A DNA stretch of 64,000 nt, taken from assembly GCA_050084985.1 (NCBI GenBank), contig JBITNC010000001.1, positions 196,230,001 to 196,294,000 on the forward strand, read 5' to 3'. This document shows positions 10,102 to 22,189 of this stretch, in pieces (within the stretch, counting starts at the first letter, position 1; every line of letters starts with the position of its first letter). The position numbers and the translations under genes are program-made. The notes beneath the pieces are model-generated. The model searched no databases. It was not told where the DNA came from and was given only the letters and a program-made list of their open reading frames with translations. This stretch comes from Nageia nagi (lineage: Eukaryota > Pinophyta).

Positions 10102-11972
10102 TCACCAGTAATCTCCACATGAACAGATTCCTTCTTTGAAATGATGGAAACGATTTGTATCCCTCACTATGATCTCCTGTCCTACAATCTTGGAGATAAA
10201 CTTAATCACACTGTGACAGTCACCACAGATGCGAAGGTTCTTCATCACTAGGATCGGTGTTGCTCTACTGTTTGTATTAATAAGAGCAACTGCAACGGCC
10301 AGCTTCTCACTATGACCGCATAACATGGTCTCTTTCTCCTCCTATTCCTCCACATTGGAAAGAACGTAGTTGGTCTGGGGAACATAGCCCATCTCTTTTA
10401 TCTGCAAAGACAATGTCTGAAGAATTGCATAAATTTGCTCGGATTGTGGAGGGGAGTGGTCTCCAGCAGTGAATGTGTAAATTGTACTGTTGATGTAAAC
10501 CCAGCTGCATCCTGGAGTTTTTTTCAATCCCCTCTCCTTCATCATTTTTCTCACTCGTGTTACATCATCCCATCTGCCAGCTGCAGCATACATATTTGAC
10601 AAGAGAATGTAATATCCGTTGTTCTCAGGATCCATTTCGAATACGTGCTCTACAGCTTCTTCTGCTAGCTCTATATGGCCATGAACTCTGCAAGCAGCCA
10701 ACAAAGCGCCCCATACATTAGAGCCAGCCTTTACTTCCTTTGGCATTTTCTGAATAAAGTGTTGTGCCTCGTCCAGACATCCAGCACGCCCAAGAAGATC
10801 GACCATGCAAGCATAGTGTTCTGCCCTTGGAATTATATGAAAATTCTCACTCATAGAGTTGAAAATTTGCCAACCCTGTTCCACCAGCCCACTGTGGCTG
10901 CATGCACACAGAACATGAATTAGAGTTATGTGATTTGACACGAAGCCCGCTTCCACCATTTCCTTGAAAACGTCCAGGGACTCCAATGACTGCATTCCAA
11001 GATACAACATTTTTTTCAGGCATTCTGTCAAATACTTTCCGCGCAATCTCCACATATCCACAATTTGCATACATGTCTATCGACGCATTCCACGTTAACA
11101 CATCAGGCACAACATCACTCTTAACTATGAGACAATGTATCTCCTTCCCGTTGCGCAGAGCTGCCATGTGACTACATGCTTGCAAGAGCACTGGTTATGC
11201 TAAAGCAATCGATTCCGAGTCCATGAATCTGGAACTGCATTGTCCGAAAAAGGTTCAAGGCTTCATTAGCACACCCATTCCGAGCATACCCCGCGATCAT
11301 GGAGCTCCACGGTATAAAGTTCCGGTGAGACATTTTATCAAACAGTTGGCGAGCAATGTGTAATTTTCGACTTTGTGCGTACATAGCCATGAGACTGTTT
11401 TCCACGGCTGAATCCGTCTTGATTCCACTCCTAATAATATGATTATGAATCTCTTTTCCTTGTGATAGAGCAAAGAGGGCAGCCAAAGCTTTAAGAACGC
11501 ACGCATATGTGAAATTGTCGGGGTGAATTCCCACTCCTGGCATTTGTGAGAAGTCTGTTACGGCTTCCATAAAGAACTGGTTCTGCACATATGCATTGAT
11601 GAGTGCGGTGCAAAGGAAGACATTTGGGTTAGGCATTTTGTCGAACACAAGGAGTGCATGGTCAGCACTGGAGCAGAACCCGTACATGGTTGTAACCTTG
11701 GTTCCCAAGAAAGCGTTCAGTTGGAATCCCCCGACTATCAACTGGGCATGGAGTTGTTTACCCTGAGGAAGTGCCCTTCTTCTGGTACATGTCCGCAACA
11801 TCCAAGCGTACGCATCTCTCTCCTCGGACTTGGTGTTGGATTTGGACAATAGAATGTCCAACGCCTCTCTGTCTGAAGTAATATAGTTGTATTTGTCGTG
11901 GTTGCTTTGTTTAATAGTGGATGGCGTTGGTATGGTAGTACAAGGCCAAGCCATATACATTGCCATCGGCAT
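10102..11972 (-). pseudogene. PPR-DYW protein gene, disrupted
   Basis: Single-exon PLS-class pentatricopeptide repeat gene with E and DYW domains, a family of organelle RNA C-to-U editing factors. It starts at the ATG at 11972 and ends in CSCGDYW plus TGA at 10102. PPR blocks include AWMLRTCTRRRALPQGKQLH, NPNVFLCTALINAYVQNQ and NFIPWSSMIAGYARNG; the E region contains PGCSWVYI; the DYW domain retains the HSEKLA (HxE) and CGDCH zinc/deaminase motifs. GC content and codon quality are far above the surroundings. Three lesions break it: a frameshift near 11180-11190, a frame-changing junction near 10975-10990 where SWNAVIG joins SLDVFKEMVEAGF and part of one repeat is missing, and an in-frame TAG at 10342-10344 between VEE and EEKETML. 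Upstream organelle targeting cannot be judged. Without the lesions it would be about 620 codons, normal for the family. Confidence 0.9.
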
Positions 11973-12184
11973 GGCTAGTGATTAGGAGGGAAAAGCAAGT
12001 AGCACTTCAACTCAAAGACTCGCAATCAAGTCAAGACGAAGATAACAGCTACGAGGAAATAGAGGGATTGAATCTCTGAGATTTTTGGCGTAGCCTCAAC
12101 TCAATTCAGTTTCCTGTGTAATGAGAAAGAACATGGAGGACTAACTCCTCCAATCCTCCATTTGGTATGTCCAAATATGTCCAT
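11973..12184. other. 5' flank of the PPR pseudogene
   Basis: Former promoter and leader of the PPR gene; no clear TATA box. From about 12145 the sequence begins to match 22190 onward, the start of dispersed repeat R2. Confidence 0.45.
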
Positions 12185-12338
12185 TGACTTTGGAGATACA
12201 AATAAATAATAATAGTTAATTTGTTATGCTTCTTTTTCAGGAAAGTTAAGGGGGGTGAGTCTGACTTTGGAGATACAAATAAATAATAATAGTTAATTTG
12301 TTATGCTTCTTTTTCAGGAAAGTTAAGGGGGGTGAGTC
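12185..12338. repeat. Perfect tandem duplication, 77 bp x 2
   Basis: Copies 12185-12261 and 12262-12338 are identical, each beginning tgactttggagatacaaat and ending ggggggtgagtc. Identity over 77 bp shows a recent event. The second R2 copy at 22190 has only one unit. Confidence 0.97.
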
Positions 12339-12765
12339 ATCCACAGCAGCATAGTCATCTATGGGCTGAACTTTGGCATATCTACATGATTTGAAGGGGG
12401 GAGTTTGGAACTTAGAATCTCCCTTTATCAACTTGAGAGTTTTATCTTCAAACTCCTCTCCAACTCCCCACATGTTTGAATTATAAGGTTTGTGAGATAA
12501 ATTAGATATTTAGAAAATTACAATTAGATTGTTCAATTTTATTTGGTTTCTACTCTTTTGGTATGTAATTCTAGATTTGTTTAAGAAAAGTATCATAAAA
12601 AAAAAATAGATCCTTCATAAATTATTGTAATATGGAGAAAGACAATATGTTGATGGAAAATATCTTTAATCTCAACCATGTATGATTAAGGTCATTTAAT
12701 TGGTAAGTAATAAGGAGTCATGAAAATCTATATGCAATATGCAAATAAATGGTGATGAATCTATT

Positions 12766-12777
12766 TATGATATACCT
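12766..12777. repeat. Target-site duplication, LINE 3' side
   Basis: tatgatatacct, identical to 18032-18043. It directly abuts the T run that represents the LINE poly(A) tail. Confidence 0.9.
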
Positions 12778-15700
12778 ATTTTTTTTTTTTGGTAAATAAA
12801 ATTTTTCTATTAGTTTACAATATAGATACAAAGAAGACCTCATGGGAGTACAACTGCTTGAGTATCATCATGGTGGTTTATTTTGACAAAATAATAGAAG
12901 ACTATGAATTGAGAATCTAGGAAGGAGGCTACAAATATAAGTATGCTTAAATAATCTAGTGTAGTGGTAGATGAAATGGCATCTTCCTTCAGTCTAGTCG
13001 ACACTTTGGTGGCTTTGTGTGGAGATTGAAAATGGCTAGCACAAGTGACACTTATGAACATAATCAACCTTGCTTCCATTGTTTGTTTTGCTTAAACCAT
13101 AATGTTGACTTAGTGGTTGACAAGTAGGGTTCTCATCTGTGTTTTGGTAGGGCTTTGTAAAATGTTAACGTTCATGGAGAATGCAAATATTTGTGACTCA
13201 GATGGATTCTTACTTATTTACATGGATATTATTGCATCGTTGTTGATTGGAATGCTATTGCATATGGAAATTCTCAAGATTACCAAATTGGAGTGGACCC
13301 AAGGTTCCTTTTTCTAACATGGTATTATGCATATGATGCTGCCATGTAAGCCTCGGGGCTTCCCATATTGATAGGATTACATGGTCATATTTGGTTAAGA
13401 AGGTCAATTTGAGGTTTGATTCCCAGATGTGGATGAGTTGAATTTCTAATTTTTTCCATGTTGCTTCAATAAATTTTTGAGGTCATCTAAAGATTCATTG
13501 GTTTCTCTCAAACCAAATTGTCTAAAAGAGTATTGCAAATGCTACTTGCCAGATAGTATTGAAGTTTTTAGTTTTGTCAATCGGTTTCCAAGATAATAAG
13601 AGTTCAACCATGGATGAGGGGCATGATGAGTAACAAGCAAAGGATGAAAGTAATCTTCCCCATAAATGTGAAGTGAAGTTACAATGCAGTAGGAGATGTG
13701 CTCTAGTTTCTTCCATCATATCATAAAGTGAATAGAGATTAGAGCTGAGGTAAACCCCCCTTTTCATTAGATGATCTCTTGAAAGAAATTTATCAAGCAC
13801 AAAGAGCCAAAGGAAGAAAGAGGCTTTAGGCCATGCTTGTGTATGCCACACTCTATTCCAAACCAAAGGAGGGTATGGTTTTTCCAGGACCTTAATGAAA
13901 GCATGGTAGGCTAAGTACACTATGAATTGGCCTAAATTTGAGAGGGAACAAAGAATTTTATTATCCTCATTGTTATTTTTGAACTTGAATTTACCAAGAA
14001 GGTTTTCCAGTTGTTGGCCTTCATGAGAGTGCATTTCAGGTATGATATTGTTCAAAGATTTTCAACTTTTGAAGAGTTTGCCTTGCTCCTCCTCCCAAAA
14101 CCAATAATATCTCACATAGTTACCCCATGCATTTTTGAGAATGGGTTTAGTATGTTGAAATGTTATGATTGACTTAAGTGGGGTGTTGGAAAGCCATGGT
14201 TCTTCCCAAAAATGGACTTTGGAACCATCACCTATTTTCCACTACAGAAATGAAAATAAGTGGGTTCAAGCTTTCTTGAGACTATTCCAAAGAGAGGAGC
14301 CCCATGGTCAATCTTCCATTGTGAAAATTTAGAGAGGATCTTCAAAGTATAGATATTTGGATCAGATGATTTTACACCATAAAGAGTTGTATTCAATATA
14401 AATCCTTGAGATGAGTTTGCTAAGTAGGGAAATATTCATGTGCCTTAAACTTCAAATGCCAAAACCACTTGAAGCCTTTGGTGAGTAGATCATTAACCAA
14501 TCCACATGGTGAAACTTGTGTTCCTCATAATTTCCTTTCCATAAGAATTACTTCATGATCTATTTAATATTTTGTATGGTGGAGTAGGAATCTAGAAGAC
14601 ACCCATCCAAAAGATTGGAATAGAGCTCAATATGGCTTTTATTTTAACAATATAACTTGTTGTTGTGATTCATTTTACCTTCCATGAGAGCAATTTTAGC
14701 CTCACTTTGACTGTTATTTGCTCCCAAAATTCACCAAAATTACCTCCTTGTATTAAGGGCATGCCATGATATTTTTTGGGTAATGAGCTAACTTTAATGT
14801 TTGTGAGATGAGACAAGTGTCTCAATTTAGCTTCTCTAAGGTGGATGATATACAAGTGAGATCTATCAAGATTGATAGATTATTCAGAAGCTAGCTCATA
14901 TGAATGAAGAAGGCCCTTCAATTTGATTATTTCTTGGATATTTGATTTGGTGATAAGCATAGTGTCATCCAAAAATTGAGAATGAGTGATAGTTGTATCT
15001 TCATTAGTTATATTTAAACATGAAATGTGACCACTATCTAGGAGATGTTTCAGCCCTCTACTTAAAGCCTTAGCTAGGATAATGAAAAGGTATGGCAAAA
15101 TAGGGTCATCTTACCATAGCTCTCTAGAGATTTTGAAAAATGCTCAAGAGCTACCATTAATTAGAACTAAAAAGGAAGGAGTTGTGAATAGAGAAGAAAT
15201 CCATTGTATCCACTCCTCATAGAAATCAATTCTTCTCAATATTTTGATAAGAAAATCCTAGCATACCCAATCAAATGCCTTCATGTCCAACTTGAGGAGA
15301 AGACCTTATTTCTTTTATCAATGAAGAGAGTGAATAAGTTCATGAATTATTGCTACCCCATCTAGAAGATAATAGTCTTTAACAAAAACTTTTGGTCTTT
15401 GAAGATGATCTTAAGAATGACAAGCTTTATTAATCTATTTGTGGCTACTTTGAAAATAATCATATAGGTGTCATTGCAGAGATATATGGGTCTAAAGGAA
15501 TTCAAGGTTTTTGCATCCTCTATTTTGGGTATAATAATAACAAAAGTATGGTTTAGCCTGCTTAACATTTGTTTACCAGATAATGATTCTTTTACAACAT
15601 TTATGATAGTGTGTTTTAGGATATGTTATAAATGTTGGAAGAAGTTGAGGGGAAATCCATCTAATCCAAGTGCTCCATAAATTTTCATTTGGAATAAGGC

Positions 15701-18031
15701 TTGTTCAACTTCTTCATTTGAGATAGGCTTGGTGAGGAGATCATTTTGAGTAGGTGATATTAGATTTGGAATTAATTACATAAGATGGTTTTGTACCATG
15801 GATTTGTTAATTATTTCTTATGAAGTAAGGAAGTGAAGAAGGATGTGATATGCTTCTTGATCTCTTCAAGGTTGGAGAGAAGAGAGCATTAGGAGCTTCA
15901 AGAGAGGATATGTGGTTATGATCTCTATGAGCCATAGTGGTTAAGTAGAAGTATTTTGTATTTCATTCCCCTTCTTGTAGCCATCTAATTCTAGATTTTT
16001 GTTTCTAGAAAATCTCTTCTTTGAGGTAGATATCATCGAATTCTTGTGCAATTATTTTGACTTGATCAAATTGTGTTGTGACCCAAGGATTATGTATGCT
16101 TTGCTCTACTTAGAAAAATTGAGTTTCCAACTTTGCTTTGAGATAATGTATACTTCCAAATTATTCTTTATTCCATGCTTTAATTTTTCTCTTGAGCCTA
16201 TAAAGCTTAATTACAAATTCGAACATTTTGGTGCCATACAATGATGATTCTTCTTTCCACCATACCTTAATCAAATTTTCAAAATCTTTATTTTGTAGCC
16301 AAATCTTTTCAAATATAAAAGGGAGAGGATGAGGATGACCTAAATTTTCAAGATTTAAAAGGATTGGCCAATGATCTGAATGTTGATAAGAAATAAATTC
16401 ATACTAATAAAGAATATCTTTTTCAAGTCAATTTGTGGTTATGAGAAAATGGTCCAATTTTTCAAGAACCCTCTATGAAGCTGAACACTTATTTTTCCAT
16501 GTATAAATCCATGTAGCATAATAAGGTTCATGAAATTTTGCTTCATCTATAAAAGTGTTGAATCCATGTGATTTTTATTTCAATTTTCTTGTACCTCCTT
16601 GCTTTTCATGTAGATGACAAATGGTATTAAAATCACCACCTAAGATACAATGGATGTCATACTGAAGAGATATCCATTAGGAAAGTTAAGACCATAAAGA
16701 TAATTGATCTTTCTAACTCTGGGGTGTAAATGTTGATAAGGAAGAAGGCACAACTAGATTGAAAGAAACAAAATTGGGTTATTAGCTAAGAGGGTTGAGA
16801 AGAGATCATGGACCATGTAACTTTAGAGCTATTCCAAAGATTGAGAATTCCCCTTTCTCTATCAACTAAATCACAAAAGGCTGTGGAACTCCTTGGCCAA
16901 ATTTTCTATTTGATCCTACTTATTTCACGTTCAACTAGCTTTGATTCTTGAATGCAAACAATTATGGGCTACTCTTGCTTGACTAATGAGCTCACATACC
17001 TGATGGTTTGGGGATCTTGAAATCCCCTAATGTTCCATGAGAATATCTTCATTGAGAAATGTTGGAATTTTTCCATACTAGCAGGTCCTCCAATAAGGCT
17101 TGTAATCCATATTCAATACTTTTCATTACATTCTATATTCAAATTTATTGATTGGATTTACTACATTGACACTTATGTTGACCTCCCATGGTGGCTTTGA
17201 TCTTGTTTAGTGTTTGGAAGATTGTTGGTTTCTTTTTCTTTATGTCTAAGTGCTAAGAAGGGTTACTAGGAAATATCAACCAGTCCATGAGTGGAAATTA
17301 TTTTAGTTTGAAGCTTCGACCATGTTAAGATCCATTAGATGGATATGTTGTAGCTAGGATTCATCAAGTTGTTAGTGATGTGAGACTATGGGGTTTTTAT
17401 TATTGTTAGGGTTTTGGTTTAAGGAAGTGTTTTTATTGATATGGGGAGGCTCTATAGAAGGATTCATGTGGTTATTTGGAATAAAAAAGGCTAAAAAATA
17501 ACCATGGGAGTATTTGCTAATAATTACACCTTCATTTAGGTTCTATTTCTTATTGTCCCAATATTCAATTGCTAGAAGGTGAGGTCAGATGCCTATGAAA
17601 TGATAGATCAAGCCTTTAGATTCTAAATCCTTGATCTTGTTACTAATACCAAAGCATTTGATACAGATGATTAAGCATTATTTCATTATATGTAGGCATA
17701 ACATATCATTCTTTATATGTTCTGGAGCAAGGGTGAGAAAAGATCATGTTTGCATGTTTGGGATGGGACTCCATCCTAGGGGGGATGATGCATTTTATAG
17801 CAACATATTGGTAAGAAAATTTTAGATGGGATAGGGACCCCCCTTTGGGGTTGTTTACCATTCACTATGACATCATAATAACTTGTCTTGCATGATATGA
17901 GGCTAGAGGATGGTGAATCGATTGTTATTTGTAATCAAAATCTTACAAGAAATACCAAACATATATTGTGCACTCTAAAACTAGTATTAACTCCTTGAGA
18001 CTATGTATCTTATCTTTGATTCTTAGATACA
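12778..18031 (-). mobile_element. Plant L1-type LINE, complete length, inactive
   Basis: A 5,254-bp insertion bounded by a perfect 12-bp target-site duplication. On the minus strand it runs from 18031 (5' end) to a poly(A) tail seen as a T run at 12779-12790. ORF2 order is endonuclease, reverse transcriptase, zinc-binding domain, as in plant L1-clade LINEs. About 980 bp upstream of ORF2 (17053-18031) holds a degraded ORF1-like stretch; a fragment near 17500-17640 (KGLIYHFIGI and a following hydrophobic strand) vaguely recalls the DUF4283 RNA-binding region, but this is weak. Stops and frameshifts throughout ORF2 make it dead. Confidence 0.9.
13100..17052 (-). pseudogene. LINE ORF2: AP-endonuclease / reverse transcriptase / zf-RVT remnant
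   Basis: Starts at the ATG at 17052 with MKIFSWNIRGFQDPQTIRYV, the N-terminal strand of APE-type endonuclease (metal-binding N7 and E36 in CIQESK). Further catalytic blocks are LGGDFNT (16626-16640) and SDHWPI (16363-16378). RT follows: WLQEGE.NTKYF (about 16020), SRLNHTFVIIIPKIEDAKTL and RPIYLCN (15362-15568), the active site as F-L-D-D near 14964-14975, then LPKKYHGMPLIQGGNF (14670-14855). The zinc-binding domain is a 177-codon open piece (13522-14055) with VWNRVWHTQAWPKASFFLW and LLLHC. There are many stops, for example TAG at codon 28. No convincing RNase H domain is seen downstream. Confidence 0.85.
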
Positions 18032-18043
18032 TATGATATACCT
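18032..18043. repeat. Target-site duplication, LINE 5' side
   Basis: tatgatatacct, the second copy of 12766-12777. Confidence 0.9.
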
Positions 18044-18320
18044 CTTTGATTATAACATCATCCTTGAATAACACCAATGATATAACATTAGCATTTAAAA
18101 TCCCTTGTAAAGATTCTTAACTTTTCAAACTTTATTGCTTTATATTTTGGAATGATTATGTATGATCCTTTTATAAGATTACAAATAATTTTGAATCAAA
18201 TCACAATCCATGCATATGAGAAAGTGCAAATTTGATCCCTTTATCATATAAACTACTATAGGTAAATATTTAAGTTGATTTTCAAATGCTTAAAGTGTTT
18301 GACTAAGTTCATTGAAGTGA
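18044..18320. repeat. Dispersed repeat R2, copy 1, right part
   Basis: Continues the alignment with the second copy: caccaatgatataacattag (18071 on) matches gccaatgatataacattag at about 22762, and ccatgcatatga (18211) matches about 22900. Similarity fades near 18320. Confidence 0.65.
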
Positions 18321-19070
18321 ATCAAACCAACATAAAAAAATATATGAACTAACCCATGCATTGGAAAATATGTCTTTAAGTCCAAAATATGTGAAGTTTA
18401 AGTTTTAGAGACAAGTTAATAAATATTTTCATTTACCTCTTAAGGTTAAGTAAAACCAAAGTAGAGAATATGTTTGATCTAAAAAGGATACTTAAGTAAT
18501 ATAAGGATATAATCTCCAACCTTCTTGCTTGAAGTCCCTTGTGAAATCCATGTAACTAGGTAGTTATTAAAAAACTATTATACTCACTTGTCCTTTTATC
18601 AAACTATAACAATAACAATTGATGTTTTCAATGTATATTTCTCCTATGATATCAAAATGAGGTGATCCAAAATCTCATAGAATCAATACTTAAAGGTTTA
18701 TAACCCATAGGAAAAAATTAAAATACATATTAATCCAAAATAATATATCATCACAATAATATCCCAATAATTAGTAATATAGAGTGTTTTGACCATATAT
18801 TCTTTATATAAGAATAAAAACATGTGATTCCAATTACATATTAAAGTAAACTCAAGTTTGTTTCTACCATAGAAATAACTTTTAAGAAAATATTGAACTA
18901 GTCTTTCAATTTTGAGGAAAAGTAAATTATTATCTAAAACAAATTAGATATTGAAAATTTCACCATAATTTTCTTATTTGATAACAAAATCATATGATTC
19001 AAACTATATTTGAAAGTAATTCAAATCTATAAAATCTAAAAACTACTTTATCCATAATATTAACTAGATC

Positions 19071-19112
<42 letters not shown>

Positions 19113-19349
19113 ATCTCAAACATGGTAAGAAATTTACATAGTAAGCATTATTTTTATAGTAAATAAAATATTTATGAAATTATTTTACTATTATAGTGAT
19201 GTTAAATAGGGATTTTAGACTTTAGTAGTAAATTTACCTTTATTATCCGTAATCGAAATATTCATTTTACAACTTATTTCTAATATGTTACTTATATATT
19301 TGGAGGTAATTTTGAAAGCATACTTAATCCTCAAGAAGTGATGCTAATA
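18321..19349. other. Gene-free stretch
   Basis: AT-rich, no recognised gene. It contains the (TA)n microsatellite at 19076-19110. Confidence 0.5.
19076..19110. repeat. (TA)n microsatellite, 35 bp
   Basis: Uninterrupted TA dinucleotide run. Confidence 0.95.
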
Positions 19350-19560
19350 ACTCCAAAAATTACATAATAAAAAGGAGAAGGCTATCCTTTATCCAAATTT
19401 AACCATATACCCCTAAAGTTTATGTAACAATTACCACCACCTCATTGTACAATCTGACATCACTCTATCTCTCAACCATATACCCTAGAATTTATGTGCA
19501 TATACACCCAAAGTTTATATGTTCATAATATACAAAAATTGAAACTTTCATTACATATTA
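19350..19560. repeat. Left inverted arm with subterminal repeats
   Basis: Contains tatccaaatttaaccatata at about 19396. The reverse complement of 21925-22000 gives a similar order: ttattaggataaggttatcc then aaattcaaccatatacacct. Internal phrases such as atacacccaaagtttatatg repeat within the arm. Possibly the end of a terminal-inverted-repeat transposon spanning 19.35-22.0 kb; no transposase and no target duplication were found. Confidence 0.4.
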
Positions 19561-19565
19561 TTTTC

Positions 19566-19636
19566 AACTCAATGGCATACTAGTTAGTGCATTACATCTT
19601 GAAATTGGTGACCCATGTTCGAATCTCGCCTAGACC
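19566..19636 (+). mobile_element. tRNA-like SINE head (Pol III A and B boxes)
   Basis: The sequence has a tRNA layout: an A-box-like tggcatactagttag at 19573-19587 and a B-box-like tgttcgaatct at 19617-19627, separated by a normal distance, followed by an acceptor-like end (cgcctagacc) and a short T run. Stem pairing is too poor for a working tRNA, so a tRNA-derived SINE fragment or tRNA pseudogene is more likely. No SINE body or A tail could be defined. Confidence 0.5.
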
Positions 19637-19649
19637 TTTTTCATTAACA

Positions 19650-20148
19650 CTTTGAAATTTTGGGGTCCATATTTTTTGAAGAAATTAACCCTTTGTGAAT
19701 TAATTTCTTATCTCCTAAGATCTCAAGAAGGCACTTTCAACATCAATACAATAGCATAATAACTAAAGCCAAGCACATAAATAACATAAGATATAAAGTT
19801 CTTCCTTCCTTCTTAGGAGTACATCCACTAACTAAGATCTTATTCTCAAAGACCTCTTGTTCAAAATCTGTTCTCTCTCACACACTCTAAACCTATAGCA
19901 AAGCTTGCATTACAATTTTGTAACTAGAGAAGGGAAGGGTTCTTCTCTTATATAAAGAAGAAATCCAATCTATAATTGATCCCTTTTCTATTTTTAATCC
20001 TTTACCTATTTTTAAACTTATACCTATTTTTAATCTTTCTCCTATTTTCATTCCTTTAATAATTTAAGGTATCTAATGATACTTTAAGTATTAAGTGAAT
20101 TTACATTAAAGAGAAATATTACACAATATTACATTACAAATTCTAACA
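19650..20148 (-). repeat. 3' LTR of copia B
   Basis: The right edge is sharp: on the minus strand AAGGGGGAG (polypurine tract, 20157-20149) is followed by TGTTAGAATTTGTAATG, the LTR start. Inside, CTTTATATAAGAGAAG (about 19943-19958, minus strand) is a good LTR TATA box. The outer end near 19650 is approximate because no second LTR is present. Confidence 0.6.
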
Positions 20149-20157
20149 CTCCCCCTT

Positions 20158-21180
20158 AATGTAATATTAGGATGGAGCATAGAGAGAAGAAGAAAGATAG
20201 AGTAAAAGAGAGTTCTCCTCCAAAGAGATACAAGCAGAGATGAGAACTTTTACATCATTGATAAACAAGTAAGATCTTAGTTTGAGACTCATTACAATAC
20301 CATTTAACAAAATGGTTTACAATACAATCATTAACCATAATTGGTTTCACTATAAGTGTAGTCGATCAACTCTCAGTTGACATATGAGCATCGATAAGCC
20401 TGCCCACATGAAGTAACATGCACTCTCAAGATGAAACCTGCAAGGTACAAGTAGCTCATAAACAAGATTAGTTAGATGCATCATATAACATTCATATCAA
20501 TCACAAGATAAATGAACTAAGTAATACCATCTATAAACTAATCAATGATGCACTATAAGTCATCACAAAGATGCCAAGCCAATACTTTTATTCATCTACT
20601 ATATATATAAATATGTGTTGATCAACAATAAAAAAGTATATGCACATATATAAGTTACTCACATATGGGTAACCAAATAGTGCTAACAAACACATACTAA
20701 TTCCTCTCATAGTGATAACAAAATAAAATGTACCATGAGTTCCTCACATAGAGAAAACTAACAATGAAGGTGTACAATTAGATCAACAATAAAAAATAGC
20801 CTCCTAGGGATGAAGTTATCATCAAAACCATGAATACAACCTTCACTTCCCCTTGAGGAAAGCTTCACTAGTATAAGAAAATTTGAATATGTGCACAACA
20901 AAGTTTCTAAGGTGGCTAATGAATAAATCAAGAGAGACAAATTCAGATGTACAGAGCTATAGTTGTTGCATCAAAAACTTTCTCCTTGATATAATGTGCT
21001 TGTATTTAAGGTGCACTATAAGTCATCATTAAGATGCTAAGCCCATACTTATAGTCACCAAACAAAGGAATGTACAAACAAAGTATACAAACTAAATAAA
21101 AATTCAAAAACTTTATTAAGAAGGAAGAAATTACAATGGATTCAATAAGAATTCAACATTTATTCATTTTTTTAGGGCAA
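20158..21180 (-). other. copia B 3' untranslated segment
   Basis: Non-coding stretch between the RNase H remnant and the polypurine tract. No open frame with coding character. It belongs to the copia element by position. Confidence 0.5.
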
Positions 21181-21770
21181 CTTCACCAACCCAATAGACT
21201 CCCTAATCTTATAGAATTGAGATTTAGGAATGGGCTTGGTGAACAAATCAATAGAGTTTAGGATTTATGGACAATACTACAAGTGTAGAATACCATCTAG
21301 AACCTTCTCTTTGATGAAGTGGGATTGGATTTCTACATGCTTTATTCTCTAATGGAAAATAAGATTCTTTATCAAAGTAATTATTGATTGATTATATAAA
21401 TAAATTTAATATGGATGAACTTATTCATACCTTATTTCTTTTAGAATATGCCTTAACCAAATGGCTTCCTAGGCTGCAACTGACATTGCACAATATTCAT
21501 CTTCAATGGTGGAGAGAGAACTAGTTGGCTACTTCTTGGATGCCTAAGAGATAGCACTTGAACCAATGCTAAACACATAAGTAGAGGTTGATATTATGTC
21601 ATCTCTATCTCCCCCATAGTTAGAATATGAGAATCCTGATAGAACAAATGAGGGCAACTTTTCATAATTGAGAGCAAGATCCTTAGTGCCCACAACATAC
21701 CTCAAAATTTGCTTAACAGCATTAAAGTCCTCAATATATGGTTTTTGCATAAAATGAGCTATCATATATG
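21180..21770 (-). pseudogene. copia B RNase H remnant
   Basis: The minus-strand open piece 21765-21544 reads EDFNAVKQILRYVVGTKDL then STYVFSIGSSAIS, the conserved start of copia RNase H. Downstream in broken frames: SWASKKQPTSSLSTIEDEYC, then EAIWLRHILKEI and D-L-F-T-K-P-I-P-K near 21190-21230. The element is cut at about 21770, where the inverted arm begins; RT, integrase and gag are absent. Dead. Confidence 0.8.
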
Positions 21771-22010
21771 CCTAGAATTAATGTATTAAACCTTATATAC
21801 ACCTAAAATTTATGAATAAACTTGATATGTGCCCATAATTTATGCATTAACCTCATATACATCCAAAATTTATGCATAATCTACCATTGCCTCACTACTC
21901 TACCCTTTGTTCCCTTGTTGCTAAACTCTAGGTGTATATGGTTGAATTTAGTTGGAGGATAACCTTATCCTAATAAAAATATTCCTTTAGATATTTTACA
22001 TAAAGTATTT
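21768..22010. repeat. Right inverted arm with about four 29-30-bp subterminal repeats
   Basis: Four degenerate direct repeats (about 21768-21890) follow the pattern ata-cacc-taaaatttatg-aataaac..t, for example atacacctaaaatttatg, atgtgcccataatttatg and atacatccaaaatttatg. Beyond them, 21925-22000 is the inverted counterpart of 19370-19420. Subterminal repeats of this kind are common next to transposon ends; the superfamily is unknown. Confidence 0.45.
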
Positions 22011-22189
22011 TTGTGTTTATTACCTTACTTGCAACAACAACAAAAATATATGTTAGTTAAATATTTATGAATTTAAGATTTTACACTTACCACTATGATT
22101 AGAATAGTATGCACTAATGAACTAAAAGGTTGCATAAGTATCATCGATATTAAATTAAGTAAATACAACTAAAAGGAAAATGAAGAACT

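Larger units (their letters stand above)
12145..12777. repeat. Dispersed repeat R2, copy 1, left part
   Basis: Aligns with 22190-22735: shared pieces include the tcctcc.tttg.ta..tccaaatatgt start, gtttgtgagataaattaga (12488 on) and the taagtaataaggagtcatgaaaa stretch (12702 on). The copy is interrupted by the LINE at 12778 and resumes at 18044. It contains the 77-bp tandem duplication. A 75-codon minus-strand open frame (12246-12473) crosses it; it resembles no family I know and is not called as a gene. Confidence 0.65.

Noticed and set aside
10342-10344. Suppression or RNA editing of the in-frame TAG in the PPR gene
   Set aside because: Two frameshifting lesions lie upstream, and nuclear transcripts are not edited in this way in seed plants.
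12246-12473. Small protein-coding gene (75 codons, minus strand)
   Set aside because: It crosses the 77-bp duplication and a dispersed repeat; no family resemblance was found.
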